NCBI GenBank assembly: GCA_947259175.1
Contig: CAMYKW010000030.1
Location: 1-64,000, forward strand
From: an uncultured Gammaproteobacteria bacterium
GTDB taxonomy: Bacteria > Pseudomonadota > Gammaproteobacteria > Arenicellales > JAANXG01
DNA: 64,000 nucleotides
Reading direction: 5' to 3'
Shown here: positions 26,535-35,156 of the stretch, in pieces
How positions within the stretch are numbered: position 1 is the first letter of the stretch
How the letters are laid out: the number at the start of each line of letters is the position of its first letter
The notes under the pieces: generated by a model
Seen by the model: the letters and a program-made list of their open reading frames with translations, nothing else
The model's database searches: none
Told to the model about the DNA's origin: nothing
Position numbers and translations under genes: made by a program

Positions 26535-27662
26535 ATGTTATGTTCGCGAATCAGAACGACCGCCATCGCTGGCTTGAGTGCTGCAGCTTTCGGACTGATG
26601 GCCGATGTCGCCGTGGCGGCTTGGGAGGTCAATCTGCAGCCGCCGGTGTCCCCCATTGGACGCGATATTCTCGAACTGCACAATTTGATCATGCTGATCT
26701 GCCTGATCATATTTTTAGTGGTATTTTCCGTCATGTTTTATTCGCTCTACGCCCATCGCAAGAGCAAAGGGCACGAGGCGTCGCAGTTTTCTCACAGCAC
26801 CAAGGCCGAAGTGGTGTGGACAATTATTCCATTTTTGATTCTGGTGGGAATGGCGATTCCGTCGACGGCGACATTGATCAAGATGGAAGATACGTCAAAG
26901 GCTGATCTCACCGTGAAGATCACCGGCTACCAGTGGAAATGGCAGTATGAATACCCGGAACATGGGGTCAGTTTTTACAGCAATCTTTCCACGCCGAGAG
27001 CGCAAATCGAAGGCATCGAGCCAAAGGGTGAAAACTATCTTCTCGAGGTGGACAATCCCCTCGTCATACCGACCAATAAAAAGGTGCGGTTTCTGTTGAC
27101 CGCGAACGACGTGATTCACGCCTGGTGGATTCCGCAGTTCGGTACGAAGAAAGATGCGATTCCCGGCTACATCAACGAGATGTGGACCTTGGTGGAAAAG
27201 CCCGGCACCTACCGCGGCCAGTGCGCGGAACTGTGCGGCAAGGACCACGGGTTCATGCCGATCGTGGTGGAGGCGAAAGCTCCCGAGGAGTTCGAGGCCT
27301 GGCTCGAGACGGAAAAGCAGCGTCAGGCTAAGCAGACTGCGGACCTTAACCGGGATTGGTCCAAGGACGAACTGTTGGCCCATGGCGAGAAGGTCTATGT
27401 CAACTGTGTGGCATGCCATGGCGCTGCCGGCAAGGGGCTGCCAGAAGCGTTTCCCGCCATTGCGGGCAGTCCGGTCGCAACCGGCCCGATCGCTGAGCAT
27501 GTAAGCCTAGTAATGAACGGTAAGTCCGGCACTGCGATGCAGGCGTTCAAGAACCAGTTGTCGGACCTCGATATAGCGGCAGTGGTCACCTACCAGCGCA
27601 ATGCGCTGGGCAACAGTACCGGTGACGTCGTACAGCCCAGCCAGGTCAATAGCATTCGCTGA
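26535..27662 (+). CDS. ctaC: Cytochrome c oxidase subunit II with fused cytochrome c domain
   Basis: Subunit II accepts electrons at the binuclear CuA centre. The 375-residue protein has a signal peptide, two membrane helices (about 48-70 and 95-115), the aromatic GYQWKWQYEY stretch near 131-140, and CuA ligands His195, Cys230, Cys234, His238 and Met241. A C-terminal cytochrome c domain follows, with haem motif CVACH at 291-295, and a likely distal Met later in the domain. The fusion marks a caa3-type arrangement that can take electrons directly from soluble carriers. Also known as coxB. Confidence 0.95.
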   Translation: MLCSRIRTTAIAGLSAAAFGLMADVAVAAWEVNLQPPVSPIGRDILELHNLIMLICLIIFLVVFSVMFYSLYAHRKSKGHEASQFSHSTKAEVVWTIIPFLILVGMAIPSTATLIKMEDTSKADLTVKITGYQWKWQYEYPEHGVSFYSNLSTPRAQIEGIEPKGENYLLEVDNPLVIPTNKKVRFLLTANDVIHAWWIPQFGTKKDAIPGYINEMWTLVEKPGTYRGQCAELCGKDHGFMPIVVEAKAPEEFEAWLETEKQRQAKQTADLNRDWSKDELLAHGEKVYVNCVACHGAAGKGLPEAFPAIAGSPVATGPIAEHVSLVMNGKSGTAMQAFKNQLSDLDIAAVVTYQRNALGNSTGDVVQPSQVNSIR

Positions 27663-27698
27663 ATAAAGAAGAGTGCGCGCATTTAGGAGACAATAACT

Positions 27699-29276
27699 AT
27701 GGCAACAGCAGAAGCCGCTCATCACGACGAACATCACGGTCATCCCACCGGCATACTGCGTTGGATTACCACCACCAACCATAAGGACATCGGTACGCTC
27801 TACCTGTGTTTTTCCCTGACGATGTTCCTCGTCGGCGGGTTGATGGCGCTGGTGATTCGTGCCGAATTGTTTCAGCCGGGTCTCCAGGTGGTGGATCCGC
27901 ATTTCTTCAACCAAATGACCACGATGCATGCGCTGGTCATGATATTCGGTGCCGTGATGCCGGGTTTCGTCGGTTTTGCCAACTGGATGATTCCGATGAT
28001 GATAGGGGCTCCGGACATGGCGTTGCCGCGTCTCAACAACTGGAGTTTCTGGATTCTGCCTTTCGCGTTCACCATGTTGCTGGCGAGCCTGTTCACCGCG
28101 GGCGGTGGTCCGGCGTCGGGGTGGACCTTGTATGCGCCGTTGTCCATCCAGGGCGGCATGAGTGTCGACATGACGATTTTCGCGATCCACATGATGGGCG
28201 TTTCTTCGATACTCGGCGCCATCAATGTAATCGTCACGATTTTCAATATGCGCGCACCCGGCATGGCGTTGATGAAGCTGCCATTGTTCGTGTGGACGTG
28301 GTTGATTACCGCGTTCCTGCTCATCGCGGTGATGCCGGTGCTCGCGGGCGCGGTTACCATGCTGCTCACCGACCGCCATTTCGACACCGCGTTTTTCAAT
28401 CCCGCCGGTGGCGGTGACCCGGTGATGTTTCAACACATCTTCTGGTTCTTCGGACATCCGGAGGTGTACATCCTGATTCTTCCGGCATTTGGCATCATTT
28501 CCGAAATTATTCCCACGTTTTCACGCAAGCCGCTATTCGGCTATACGACGATGGTGCTGGCAACCGCTGGTATCGCGTTCTTGTCGTTCATCGTGTGGGC
28601 GCACCATATGTTCACCGTGGGCATGCCGCTGGCGGGTGAACTGTTTTTCATGTATTCCACGATGTTGATCGCAGTACCGACGGGGGTAAAGGTCTTCAAC
28701 TGGGTGTCCACCATGTGGCGCGGGTCGCTTACGTTTGAAACACCGATGTTGTTCGCACTCGCAGTCGTGTTTCTGTTCACTATCGGCGGTTTTTCCGGTC
28801 TGATGCTGGCAATTACACCGGCCGACTTCCAGTACCATGACACGTACTTTGTCGTCGCCCACTTTCACTATGTCCTGTTTTCCGGCTCGGTAATGGCGAT
28901 GATGGGCGGGGCCTATTACTGGTTGCCCAAGTGGACTGGTCACATGTACGACGAGAGGCTCGGCAAGATACATTTTTGGACCAATACCATCTTCTTTAAT
29001 ATTACATTCTTCCCGCAGCATTTTCTGGGTCTGGCGGGAATGCCGCGACGCATTCCCGATTACGCGCTGCAATTCACCGAATTCAATGTGATCTCCAGTA
29101 TGGGCGCGTTCGGTCTTGGCTTATCGCAATTGATATTCGTCTACGTGGTCATCAAGTGCGTGCGCGGTGGTAAAAAAGCGAGCGACAAGGTGTGGGACCA
29201 ACCCCGCGGCCTGGAATGGACCGTGCCGTCACCGGCTCCCCATCACACGTTCGATACACCACCGAAGATCGCGTAG
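27699..29276 (+). CDS. ctaD: Cytochrome c oxidase subunit I
   Basis: Subunit I holds the low-spin haem and the haem-CuB centre where oxygen is reduced. The 525-residue protein has about twelve membrane helices. HPEVYILILPAFG contains the CuB-ligand His, the cross-linked Tyr and the D-channel Glu of A1-type oxidases. The other expected histidine pair (VWAHHMFTVG) and the haem ligands near VVAHFHYVL are visible. ATG 27699 follows a ribosome-binding-like AGGAG. Also known as coxA. Confidence 0.96.
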   Translation: MATAEAAHHDEHHGHPTGILRWITTTNHKDIGTLYLCFSLTMFLVGGLMALVIRAELFQPGLQVVDPHFFNQMTTMHALVMIFGAVMPGFVGFANWMIPMMIGAPDMALPRLNNWSFWILPFAFTMLLASLFTAGGGPASGWTLYAPLSIQGGMSVDMTIFAIHMMGVSSILGAINVIVTIFNMRAPGMALMKLPLFVWTWLITAFLLIAVMPVLAGAVTMLLTDRHFDTAFFNPAGGGDPVMFQHIFWFFGHPEVYILILPAFGIISEIIPTFSRKPLFGYTTMVLATAGIAFLSFIVWAHHMFTVGMPLAGELFFMYSTMLIAVPTGVKVFNWVSTMWRGSLTFETPMLFALAVVFLFTIGGFSGLMLAITPADFQYHDTYFVVAHFHYVLFSGSVMAMMGGAYYWLPKWTGHMYDERLGKIHFWTNTIFFNITFFPQHFLGLAGMPRRIPDYALQFTEFNVISSMGAFGLGLSQLIFVYVVIKCVRGGKKASDKVWDQPRGLEWTVPSPAPHHTFDTPPKIA

Positions 29277-29288
29277 CGGAGTTGTGGC

Positions 29289-29417
29289 ATGGCCGAATCG
29301 CGAACTGAGTGTGACATCGCCCAACGGCGGGCCAGGTCAAACCGGCGCCTTGCATGGTTGCTCGGCGCGGTGGCCCTGGGATTTTTCGTTGTCATGTTGC
29401 TGATGGACTGGTCATGA
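29289..29417 (+). CDS. Small cytochrome oxidase assembly protein (42 residues)
   Basis: This short gene encodes MAESRTECDIAQRRARSNRR followed by one membrane helix, LAWLLGAVALGFFVVMLLM, and ends in DWS. Its ATG lies 12 bases after the subunit I stop, and its TGA overlaps the ctaG start (ATGA). Such one-helix proteins occupy this place in many beta- and gammaproteobacterial oxidase operons and are named small assembly proteins by position; the function is not established. Confidence 0.75.
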   Translation: MAESRTECDIAQRRARSNRRLAWLLGAVALGFFVVMLLMDWS

Positions 29418-30028
29418 GCGCGGCGACCGAACACTCTTCAGCCAACCGGCGCTTAGTTGTGCGGCTGGTTGTGGCGGTATTTGCGATGTTCGGCTTTGGA
29501 TTTGCGTTGGTGCCTTTGTATGATGTGTTCTGCGATATCACCGGGCTGAACGGCAAAACGGGCGTCGCCGACAGCAGCACTATTGAAGCTACATCGGTGG
29601 ATAAGGATCGGTGGATTACCGTGGAATTTACCGGCAACGTGGCTACTGGTTTACCGTGGGAGATCCGACCCAAAGTGGCGAAGATGGAGGTGCAACCCGG
29701 GGCGCTTGCTCGGACCACTTATATCGCGCACAACACCAGTAACCGGACCGTCGTCGGCCGGGCGATCCCCAGCGTAACACCGGGAGAGGCGGCGGCGCAC
29801 TTCAAGAAGACGGAATGTTTTTGTTTTAGCGAGCAGTACCTGGAACCGGGTGAGACCAGGGAGATGACGGTACAGTTCGTAGTGGAGCCCGATATAGCGC
29901 CCAACCTGACTACGATCACGCTGTCCTATGCGTTCTTCAATACTGAAAAATTTGTCACGCAAAAGTCCGTTGACGCCAAAAATGACGGCGCAAAGCCCGG
30001 CGAAGCACGTCCGGACAAAAAAAGTTAA
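29414..30028 (+). CDS. ctaG: Cytochrome oxidase copper-delivery protein CtaG/Cox11
   Basis: CtaG delivers copper to the CuB site of subunit I. The protein is 204 residues, with an N-terminal membrane anchor, VPLYDVFCDITGLNG just after it, and the copper-binding CFCF motif in the periplasmic domain (KKTECFCFSEQ). Start ATG 29414 overlaps the small gene before it by 4 bases; this removes a 20-residue extension in the same frame. Its end lies 33 bases before subunit III. Confidence 0.95.
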   Translation: MSAATEHSSANRRLVVRLVVAVFAMFGFGFALVPLYDVFCDITGLNGKTGVADSSTIEATSVDKDRWITVEFTGNVATGLPWEIRPKVAKMEVQPGALARTTYIAHNTSNRTVVGRAIPSVTPGEAAAHFKKTECFCFSEQYLEPGETREMTVQFVVEPDIAPNLTTITLSYAFFNTEKFVTQKSVDAKNDGAKPGEARPDKKS

Positions 30029-30061
30029 CACCGACATAGATGAGTTAAGGGGATATAGACG

Positions 30062-30943
30062 ATGAGTAGCGCACCAGGCAGCTATTACGTTCCGAATCCG
30101 AGCGCGTGGCCGATTATCGGATCGATCGGTCTTTTCACTTTGTTGCTGGGTTTCATGTTGTTTCTCAACGAGGGTGCGGCCGGGACGTGGCTGATGATTG
30201 TCGGTGCTGGCATCGTCGCGCTGATGATGTTCGGTTGGTTCGGCACGGTCATCAGCGAAAGCGAAGGCGGCTTGTATAACGATCATGTCGACATGTCATT
30301 TCGCATGAGTATGTTGTGGTTCATCTTTTCCGAAGTGATGTTCTTTGCAGCCTTTTTCGGCGCCCTGTTCTACACCCGCACCCTGGCGGTGCCGTGGTTG
30401 GCGGACACCGATTTGCTTTGGCCCAACTACGAGGGCGGATGGCCCACCGCGGGACCCAAGGGGCCGCTGCCCATCGATGCGGATACCGCGGTATCCGACC
30501 CGGCGGCGCAGTTCTCCACCATTGGTCCTTGGGGTATACCGGTGCTCAACACATTTTTACTGTTGGCGTCCAGCGTCACGGTGACCATCGCGCACCACGC
30601 GCTGAAGCACAACGCGCGCGGCAATCTCATTTTGTGGCTGGGGGTGACGTTGGTACTTGGTTTTGTGTTCTTGTACTTCCAGGCGGTTGAGTATAGCCAC
30701 GCGTACGGCGAACTGGGATTGACGCTTGGCACGGGTGTCTACGGCGCCACTTTTTTCATGTTGACAGGCTTTCACGGGTTGCATGTGACTATTGGCGCCA
30801 TCATGCTCACTGTGGTGTGGTTACGCTGCTTGCGGGGGCATTTTAAACCGGAGAACCACTTTGCGTTCGAAGCCAGCGCCTGGTATTGGCATTTCGTAGA
30901 CACGGTTTGGGTAGGACTGTTCGTGTTTGTGTACGTGTTCTGA
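30062..30943 (+). CDS. ctaE: Cytochrome c oxidase subunit III
   Basis: Subunit III is a seven-helix protein that stabilises the oxidase and carries bound lipids. The 293-residue product has an extended region between helices III and IV (WLADTDLLWPNYEGGWP), the conserved MLWFIFSEVMFFAAFF helix, GFHGLHVTIGAIML near residue 238, and a WYWHFVDTVWVGLF end. Its length and ending are typical. Also known as coxC. Confidence 0.95.
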   Translation: MSSAPGSYYVPNPSAWPIIGSIGLFTLLLGFMLFLNEGAAGTWLMIVGAGIVALMMFGWFGTVISESEGGLYNDHVDMSFRMSMLWFIFSEVMFFAAFFGALFYTRTLAVPWLADTDLLWPNYEGGWPTAGPKGPLPIDADTAVSDPAAQFSTIGPWGIPVLNTFLLLASSVTVTIAHHALKHNARGNLILWLGVTLVLGFVFLYFQAVEYSHAYGELGLTLGTGVYGATFFMLTGFHGLHVTIGAIMLTVVWLRCLRGHFKPENHFAFEASAWYWHFVDTVWVGLFVFVYVF

Positions 30944-31041
30944 GTACGCCACGCCGCCACCGATTTTTGAACTCCGCCGTTGGCGCGGCGCAAAGCGGCA
31001 GTACAAAGAAAGACGGTCTACACGTTTGGTGTGTAATTGAA

Positions 31042-31281
31042 CTACTTGGACGTCGTGGATTGTGCCCAGGGAGGACGTACTGAGTTGGAAGGCGTAATCA
31101 CGCCGGTGTACAGCCCGATACACAATAGAATGAATAGCAAAACCCAAATAGATATTCGTGCGGTTAAAGCTTTGAGTGTGCGCGCTCCCTGGCCGCGGTC
31201 CTTGACCAGATAGAATAAGCCTGAGAACAGGCTGAACAGCATGAGCGCGATAAAAACCAGGATTAGGATTTTGATCCACAC
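31042..31281 (-). CDS. Twin-transmembrane protein (DUF2909 family)
   Basis: The 79-residue protein has two membrane helices: IKILILVFIALMLFSLFSGL, and a second one after GQGARTLKALTARISIWVL. The LKALTARIS linker is the family hallmark. DUF2909 genes commonly sit between subunit III and SURF1, on the opposite strand as here. Role unknown, presumably oxidase assembly by association. It converges with ctaE across about 100 non-coding bases. Confidence 0.8.
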   Translation of the reverse strand: MWIKILILVFIALMLFSLFSGLFYLVKDRGQGARTLKALTARISIWVLLFILLCIGLYTGVITPSNSVRPPWAQSTTSK

Positions 31282-31324
31282 AGGTATTGCCTCGAAGGAA
31301 AATGCGGGATGATTCTAACAGAAT

Positions 31325-32113
31325 GTGGCGGTTGCACGGGCGAGATCAGCACCGGTGGTGAGATATCAGTTCAAGGTAAAAGGCTGGCCAACGGCGGCGG
31401 TGCTGTTGCTGCTTCCGGTTTTGATTAGTCTGGGAGTCTGGCAGTTGAACCGCGCACAAGAGAAACTCGCTATACAAAGCGCATTTCAGGAGCGCGGCGC
31501 GTTGGAGCCGTTGGATTTGGGTGCGACGTTGCCGGCTCCGGGCCAACACGATTTCCGGCGTGCCGAGGGATACGGCTTGTTCGAACCCGAGTTTCAGATA
31601 TTGATCGACAATCGCGTGCACCGGGGTCAAGCCGGTTATCATGTGCTTACCCCGTTCCGCGTTGATGGGTCGAATATTCGAATTCTGGTAAACCGCGGCT
31701 GGGTGTCATGGGGTGGAGACAGGCAACGGCTTCCGGAAATCAGCACGCCGACGCACCGGGTGCGTGTACAAGGCCGACTGCGACGCCCCCCGGATCGTTA
31801 TTTTACCCTGGAAGATGAATCCGCATTGACCGGCTTCCACGTCGTCTGGCAAAACCTGAATTTAGACCGTTACCGACAAACCGCAGGTGTGCCTGTGCAG
31901 CCGCTGGTGCTGCATCTCGATGCCGGTGATGCCGAACCCGGCGGATTCGTTCGCGACTGGCCGGAGTATGAAGACGCCTGGATCGACCGCCACAAGGGCT
32001 ATGCGTTTCAATGGTTCGCGTTGGCGGCCGCGCTGCTGATCATCTATCTCGTGGTGAGTACTAGCCGCCGCGCGACCTTGAGTAACAAGACGAGCATTAA
32101 TCATGGCGGATAA
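31325..32113 (+). CDS. SURF1-family oxidase biogenesis protein
   Basis: SURF1 (Shy1) proteins help insert haem a into subunit I. The 262-residue protein has the two-helix layout of the family: an N-terminal helix ending GVWQLNRAQEK and a C-terminal one, AFQWFALAAALLIIYLV. Between them lie family features YHVLTPFRV, VNRGWVSWGGDR and HKGYAFQW. The start is GTG 31325. The 3' end overlaps the SCO-like gene by 11 bases. Confidence 0.9.
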   Translation: MAVARARSAPVVRYQFKVKGWPTAAVLLLLPVLISLGVWQLNRAQEKLAIQSAFQERGALEPLDLGATLPAPGQHDFRRAEGYGLFEPEFQILIDNRVHRGQAGYHVLTPFRVDGSNIRILVNRGWVSWGGDRQRLPEISTPTHRVRVQGRLRRPPDRYFTLEDESALTGFHVVWQNLNLDRYRQTAGVPVQPLVLHLDAGDAEPGGFVRDWPEYEDAWIDRHKGYAFQWFALAAALLIIYLVVSTSRRATLSNKTSINHGG

Positions 32114-32696
32114 AAAACACACCTCTAACCGCTGGCAGGTTTTGCTGATTGCGCTGCTTTTCGCCGCCCCGTTGGTGGCTGCGGTGTTTTGGAAACCAAC
32201 CGGTTATATAAATTACGGCGCGCTCGTCGAACCGGCGCGATTGATTGAGGACGTCAAGCTCGAGACACTGGACGGAACCCCGTTCAATTTCAGCCATCTG
32301 CAACGCAAATGGACGCTGCTCTATGTCGGGGGCCAACTGTGTAATCAAGTTTGCAAGGACAATTTATACAAAATACAACAGGTGCGATTGGCGCAGAGCA
32401 AGAACGCCCATCGTGTGCAAAGCGTGTACGTAGTACCGGCGGATGGCGGAACCGTTGACGCTCGGTCGTTGGTGGACCAGCACCCCGGCATGATCGGTCT
32501 GACTGCGAGAACAGCGGCGTTCAAACAGCTTGCCGAGCAGTTTAAAACCAATAGCGATACACCTTTGAACGGCGCGCAACGGATTTACATCGTTGACCCC
32601 TTGGGTAACTTGATGATGAGTTATCCCCCCGACGCCGATCCGAATAGCATGAACAAAGACTTGAAGCGTCTTCTAAAGGTTTCGCAAATAGGTTAG
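32103..32696 (+). CDS. SCO1/SenC-like copper or thiol protein
   Basis: The 197-residue protein has one N-terminal membrane anchor and a thioredoxin-like domain with the SCO-type CxxxC motif (Cys80 and Cys84 in LCNQVCKD). It corresponds to the SCO-like proteins in gammaproteobacterial oxidase operons that help load CuA. The expected downstream copper-binding His is not evident at its usual place, so a thiol-redox role is possible. It overlaps SURF1, and its stop is 4 bases before ctaB, where ctaA would normally be found. Confidence 0.8.
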   Translation: MADKKHTSNRWQVLLIALLFAAPLVAAVFWKPTGYINYGALVEPARLIEDVKLETLDGTPFNFSHLQRKWTLLYVGGQLCNQVCKDNLYKIQQVRLAQSKNAHRVQSVYVVPADGGTVDARSLVDQHPGMIGLTARTAAFKQLAEQFKTNSDTPLNGAQRIYIVDPLGNLMMSYPPDADPNSMNKDLKRLLKVSQIG

Positions 32697-32700
32697 TCAA

Positions 32701-33621
32701 ATGAAGTCAACAGCAACCTCGACACGTACAATTTCGCCGTTTGCTCGCCAACTGAATCAATACTACGAGCTGACGAAACCACGCGTGGTGTCGCTGATCA
32801 TGTTTACCGCCATCGTTGGAATGTTTCTGTCAATTCCCGGTATGGTGCCGCTGGACACTTTGCTGCTCGCCACCGTGGGTATCGGATTGTCAGCGGCTTC
32901 GGGGGCGGCCATTAATCACATACTGGATCAACGCGCCGACGTCATAATGGCGCGCACCCAGGGAAGGCCGTTACCCACCGGGCAAATAAATACGGCGCAG
33001 GCCCTGACTTTTGCGGTACTCCTCGCGGCCTGTTCGATCTTTATCCTGGTGCATTGGGTAAATCCCCTCACCGCGGCTTTGACATTTACTTCCTTGATCG
33101 GTTACGCAGTCATCTACACGGTCTATCTCAAGCATTGGACCCCGCAAAACATCGTGATCGGCGGAGCGGCGGGGGCGTCGCCGCCGGTGTTGGGATGGGC
33201 GGCGGTCACAGGCGAAGTTTCATCCGACGCGCTGTTGCTGTTCCTGATCATTTTCTGCTGGACACCTCCGCATTTCTGGTCTTTGGCGCTCTATCGGCGC
33301 AACGAGTATGCAAATGCGGGAATTCCCATGTTGCCCGTGACTCACGGCGTCAAATTCACTCGTTTGCACATTTTGCTGTACACATTGTTGCTGGCGGGAG
33401 TTACCGTGATGCCATTTGCCACGCACATGTCCGGTTGGATCTACTTGATCGGAGCACTGGCGTTGAATGCCCGTTTCATCTGGTATGCCTGGAAGCTGTT
33501 CGGTGAATACAGTGATGCGTTGGCGAAGCGTACGTTCGGGTTTTCCATCCAGTATCTCGCCATGCTGTTCGCGCTAATCTTGGTTGACCATTACCGGGTT
33601 TTCGCGTTCAACCTTTTCTGA
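32701..33621 (+). CDS. ctaB: Protohaem IX farnesyltransferase (haem O synthase)
   Basis: CtaB adds a farnesyl chain to protohaem. The 306-residue protein is polytopic, with the prenyltransferase aspartate motif INHILDQRADVIMARTQGRP near residues 79-98 and a second conserved stretch LKHWTPQNIVIGGAAG. Start ATG 32701. Also called cyoE or cox10. It ends the oxidase operon; no haem A synthase gene accompanies it. Confidence 0.94.
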   Translation: MKSTATSTRTISPFARQLNQYYELTKPRVVSLIMFTAIVGMFLSIPGMVPLDTLLLATVGIGLSAASGAAINHILDQRADVIMARTQGRPLPTGQINTAQALTFAVLLAACSIFILVHWVNPLTAALTFTSLIGYAVIYTVYLKHWTPQNIVIGGAAGASPPVLGWAAVTGEVSSDALLLFLIIFCWTPPHFWSLALYRRNEYANAGIPMLPVTHGVKFTRLHILLYTLLLAGVTVMPFATHMSGWIYLIGALALNARFIWYAWKLFGEYSDALAKRTFGFSIQYLAMLFALILVDHYRVFAFNLF

Positions 33622-33634
33622 ACGGGCCGACATC

Positions 33635-33952
33635 ATGTCCCAGCGACAGGCGAAATTTGCTATCGGCGAAATCGTACACCACCGCATTTTTGACTATCGG
33701 GGCGTCATCATAGACGTAGACCCGGAATTTCAGGGTACCGAGGAATGGTATGATGAAGTGGCCCGTTCCCGTCCGCCGAAAGACCAGCCCTGGTATCACG
33801 TCTTGGTTCATAACGCGCGCCACCAGACCTATGTAGCGGAGCGAAATCTGGAGGCCGACAGCGAAAACGAACCCATTAACCACCCATTTGTATCCGTCGT
33901 TTTCAGTGGGTTTCTCGACGGCGTGTATACCAGGAAGGATAAATCCAATTGA
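33635..33952 (+). CDS. hspQ: Heat-shock protein HspQ
   Basis: HspQ is a small hemimethylated-DNA-binding-type protein that modulates Lon-dependent proteolysis. The 105-residue product has AKFAIGEIVHHRIFDYRGVIIDVDPEF and DQPWYHVLVH, the family core. ATG 33635 begins MSQRQAKF; the longer frame upstream overlaps the ctaB end and is not needed. Its 3' side is followed by a repeat-rich gap. Confidence 0.88.
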   Translation: MSQRQAKFAIGEIVHHRIFDYRGVIIDVDPEFQGTEEWYDEVARSRPPKDQPWYHVLVHNARHQTYVAERNLEADSENEPINHPFVSVVFSGFLDGVYTRKDKSN

Positions 33953-33974
33953 TCGTGGTTGCCGATCACGGATT

Positions 33975-34158
33975 CCCCTAGCCCGCATATTGCACCAGTC
34001 GCCCAGCTACTATTCTTGGCAAGCGATTAGAACGATTATGGGCTGTATTTTCATGGAAATGACGTTGCGAGTTCCGCGACGGCATGCTGTGAATAGTAGC
34101 TGGACTATCCGGGCCTGCGCCAGCTTCCCGGATACTGATGCAATATGCGGGCTAGGGG
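33975..34158. repeat. Nested inverted-repeat element, copy A
   Basis: Outer arms 33975-33999 and 34134-34158 are inverted repeats matching at 24 of 25 positions (CCCCTAGCCCGCATATTGCA at the outside). Inside them, 34003-34015 (CCAGCTACTATTC) and 34091-34103 (GAATAGTAGCTGG) are a perfect 13-bp inverted pair enclosing a 101-bp element. The right outer arm is part of a full family-1 repeat (34114-34155) that also contains an ATCCGGG/CCCGGAT hairpin. No ORF lies inside. It looks like a MITE-type element within a palindromic repeat. Confidence 0.7.
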
Positions 34159-34309
34159 TAAATTCGCCAGCTGTGATAAGCTGTAGTTGGCAGCGGTCCC
34201 GCAAAGATGCCCGCCGGTCGGACCATCGAATAGGGCGCTTGCGCGGGCTTGCTGACGCACTAAAGTTGTTAATAGTAGGCTTTATCACTCGAATCACAGG
34301 GGCCGGCTT
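34159..34309. other. Gap before the outer-membrane barrel gene
   Basis: About 150 bases without a gene. A weak promoter-like TTGCTG with ATAGTA at 17 bases occurs about 50 bases before ATG 34310; no clear operator or terminator is visible. Confidence 0.3.
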
Positions 34310-35155
34310 ATGCGAGGCGTGTGGTTTCTTACCGTTACCGGGGCGCTGTTGTCCTTGCTGGGCACCGCCGTAGCCGGCGAACGGATAACGGTTGCTGAAT
34401 TCAGGGCAGATCGCGACTTAGCGCCCCGACGTGCGCCGTTATCACCGGTATGGACAACCGACGCTTATACGGTCGAAGAAACGCAAATATCCCATAGCGC
34501 CACGGACCCTTTGTTGCTGACTAACCGCGAGCTTGGCGGAACTGTTCAGCGAGCGATCGTAACGGGCTATCCGACGTTGTCTGCCGTGTTTGACTACAGA
34601 TATCAGCAGGCGCATTGGGGTGACAAACCTTACCGGTTTTCCCAATCCTTTCGCTTCGGCCCCAGCTATTCAGCGTCAACGGGTACGGTAACCAGACTTT
34701 ATTATGGCGTAGCCCAAGATTACGTCGCCCGGGACATCGGGCTTTCTGGTGCGTCCGGCGATGTTGAACGTCTGAGCACCGGGCTTGCGCAGACCTGGTA
34801 TCTTGGGGAGCGGGACACTGAATTGCACTTGGGCTACGAGTACGAGCAAGGTACCAGCGAGGATTCGTACGAACGCATGCAAGGCCACCGCATCAACGTA
34901 GGCGGTAGCTTTCCTCTGGCATGGGGATTCAATGCCGACGTCGCGGCCGGCTACAGCCGCTATTCCTATCCGGAACCTAACGGTTCGTTGGAACTTCAAA
35001 GTGATCGATTGAGTTTGAAGGCCGGTATCAGCCGTACGTTCACCACCCGCCTGTCCGGCAGCCTGCGATACAATTACGCCGATGAAGAGTTCGATGATGC
35101 GCCGTTTTCCAATCGGCGCCACACCTGGGGTTTGAATTTCAGGTTTCGCTATTAA
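34310..35155 (+). CDS. Predicted outer-membrane beta-barrel protein
   Basis: The 281-residue protein has a signal peptide ending near AVAGE. Alternating aromatic strands follow (YPTLSAVFDYRYQQ, YRFSQSFRFGPSYS, TELHLGYEYEQG, LSGSLRYNYADEE), and it ends in LNFRFRY, a typical C-terminal barrel strand with terminal aromatic residue. This supports a BAM-assembled barrel of about ten to twelve strands. No family was recognised and the function is unknown. It is a single gene flanked by repeat copies A and C, the latter starting two bases after its stop codon. Confidence 0.7.
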   Translation: MRGVWFLTVTGALLSLLGTAVAGERITVAEFRADRDLAPRRAPLSPVWTTDAYTVEETQISHSATDPLLLTNRELGGTVQRAIVTGYPTLSAVFDYRYQQAHWGDKPYRFSQSFRFGPSYSASTGTVTRLYYGVAQDYVARDIGLSGASGDVERLSTGLAQTWYLGERDTELHLGYEYEQGTSEDSYERMQGHRINVGGSFPLAWGFNADVAAGYSRYSYPEPNGSLELQSDRLSLKAGISRTFTTRLSGSLRYNYADEEFDDAPFSNRRHTWGLNFRFRY

Positions 35156-35156
35156 C

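Noticed and set aside
27507-28457. A 316-codon minus-strand open frame inside ctaD
   Set aside because: It is antisense to a fully conserved subunit I gene, has His/Arg-rich low-complexity composition and no family signal; it is a codon-bias shadow.
34003-34103. Integron attC site
   Set aside because: The element has inverted ends and length in the right range, but the conserved GTTRRRY-type core sites and an integrase gene are missing.
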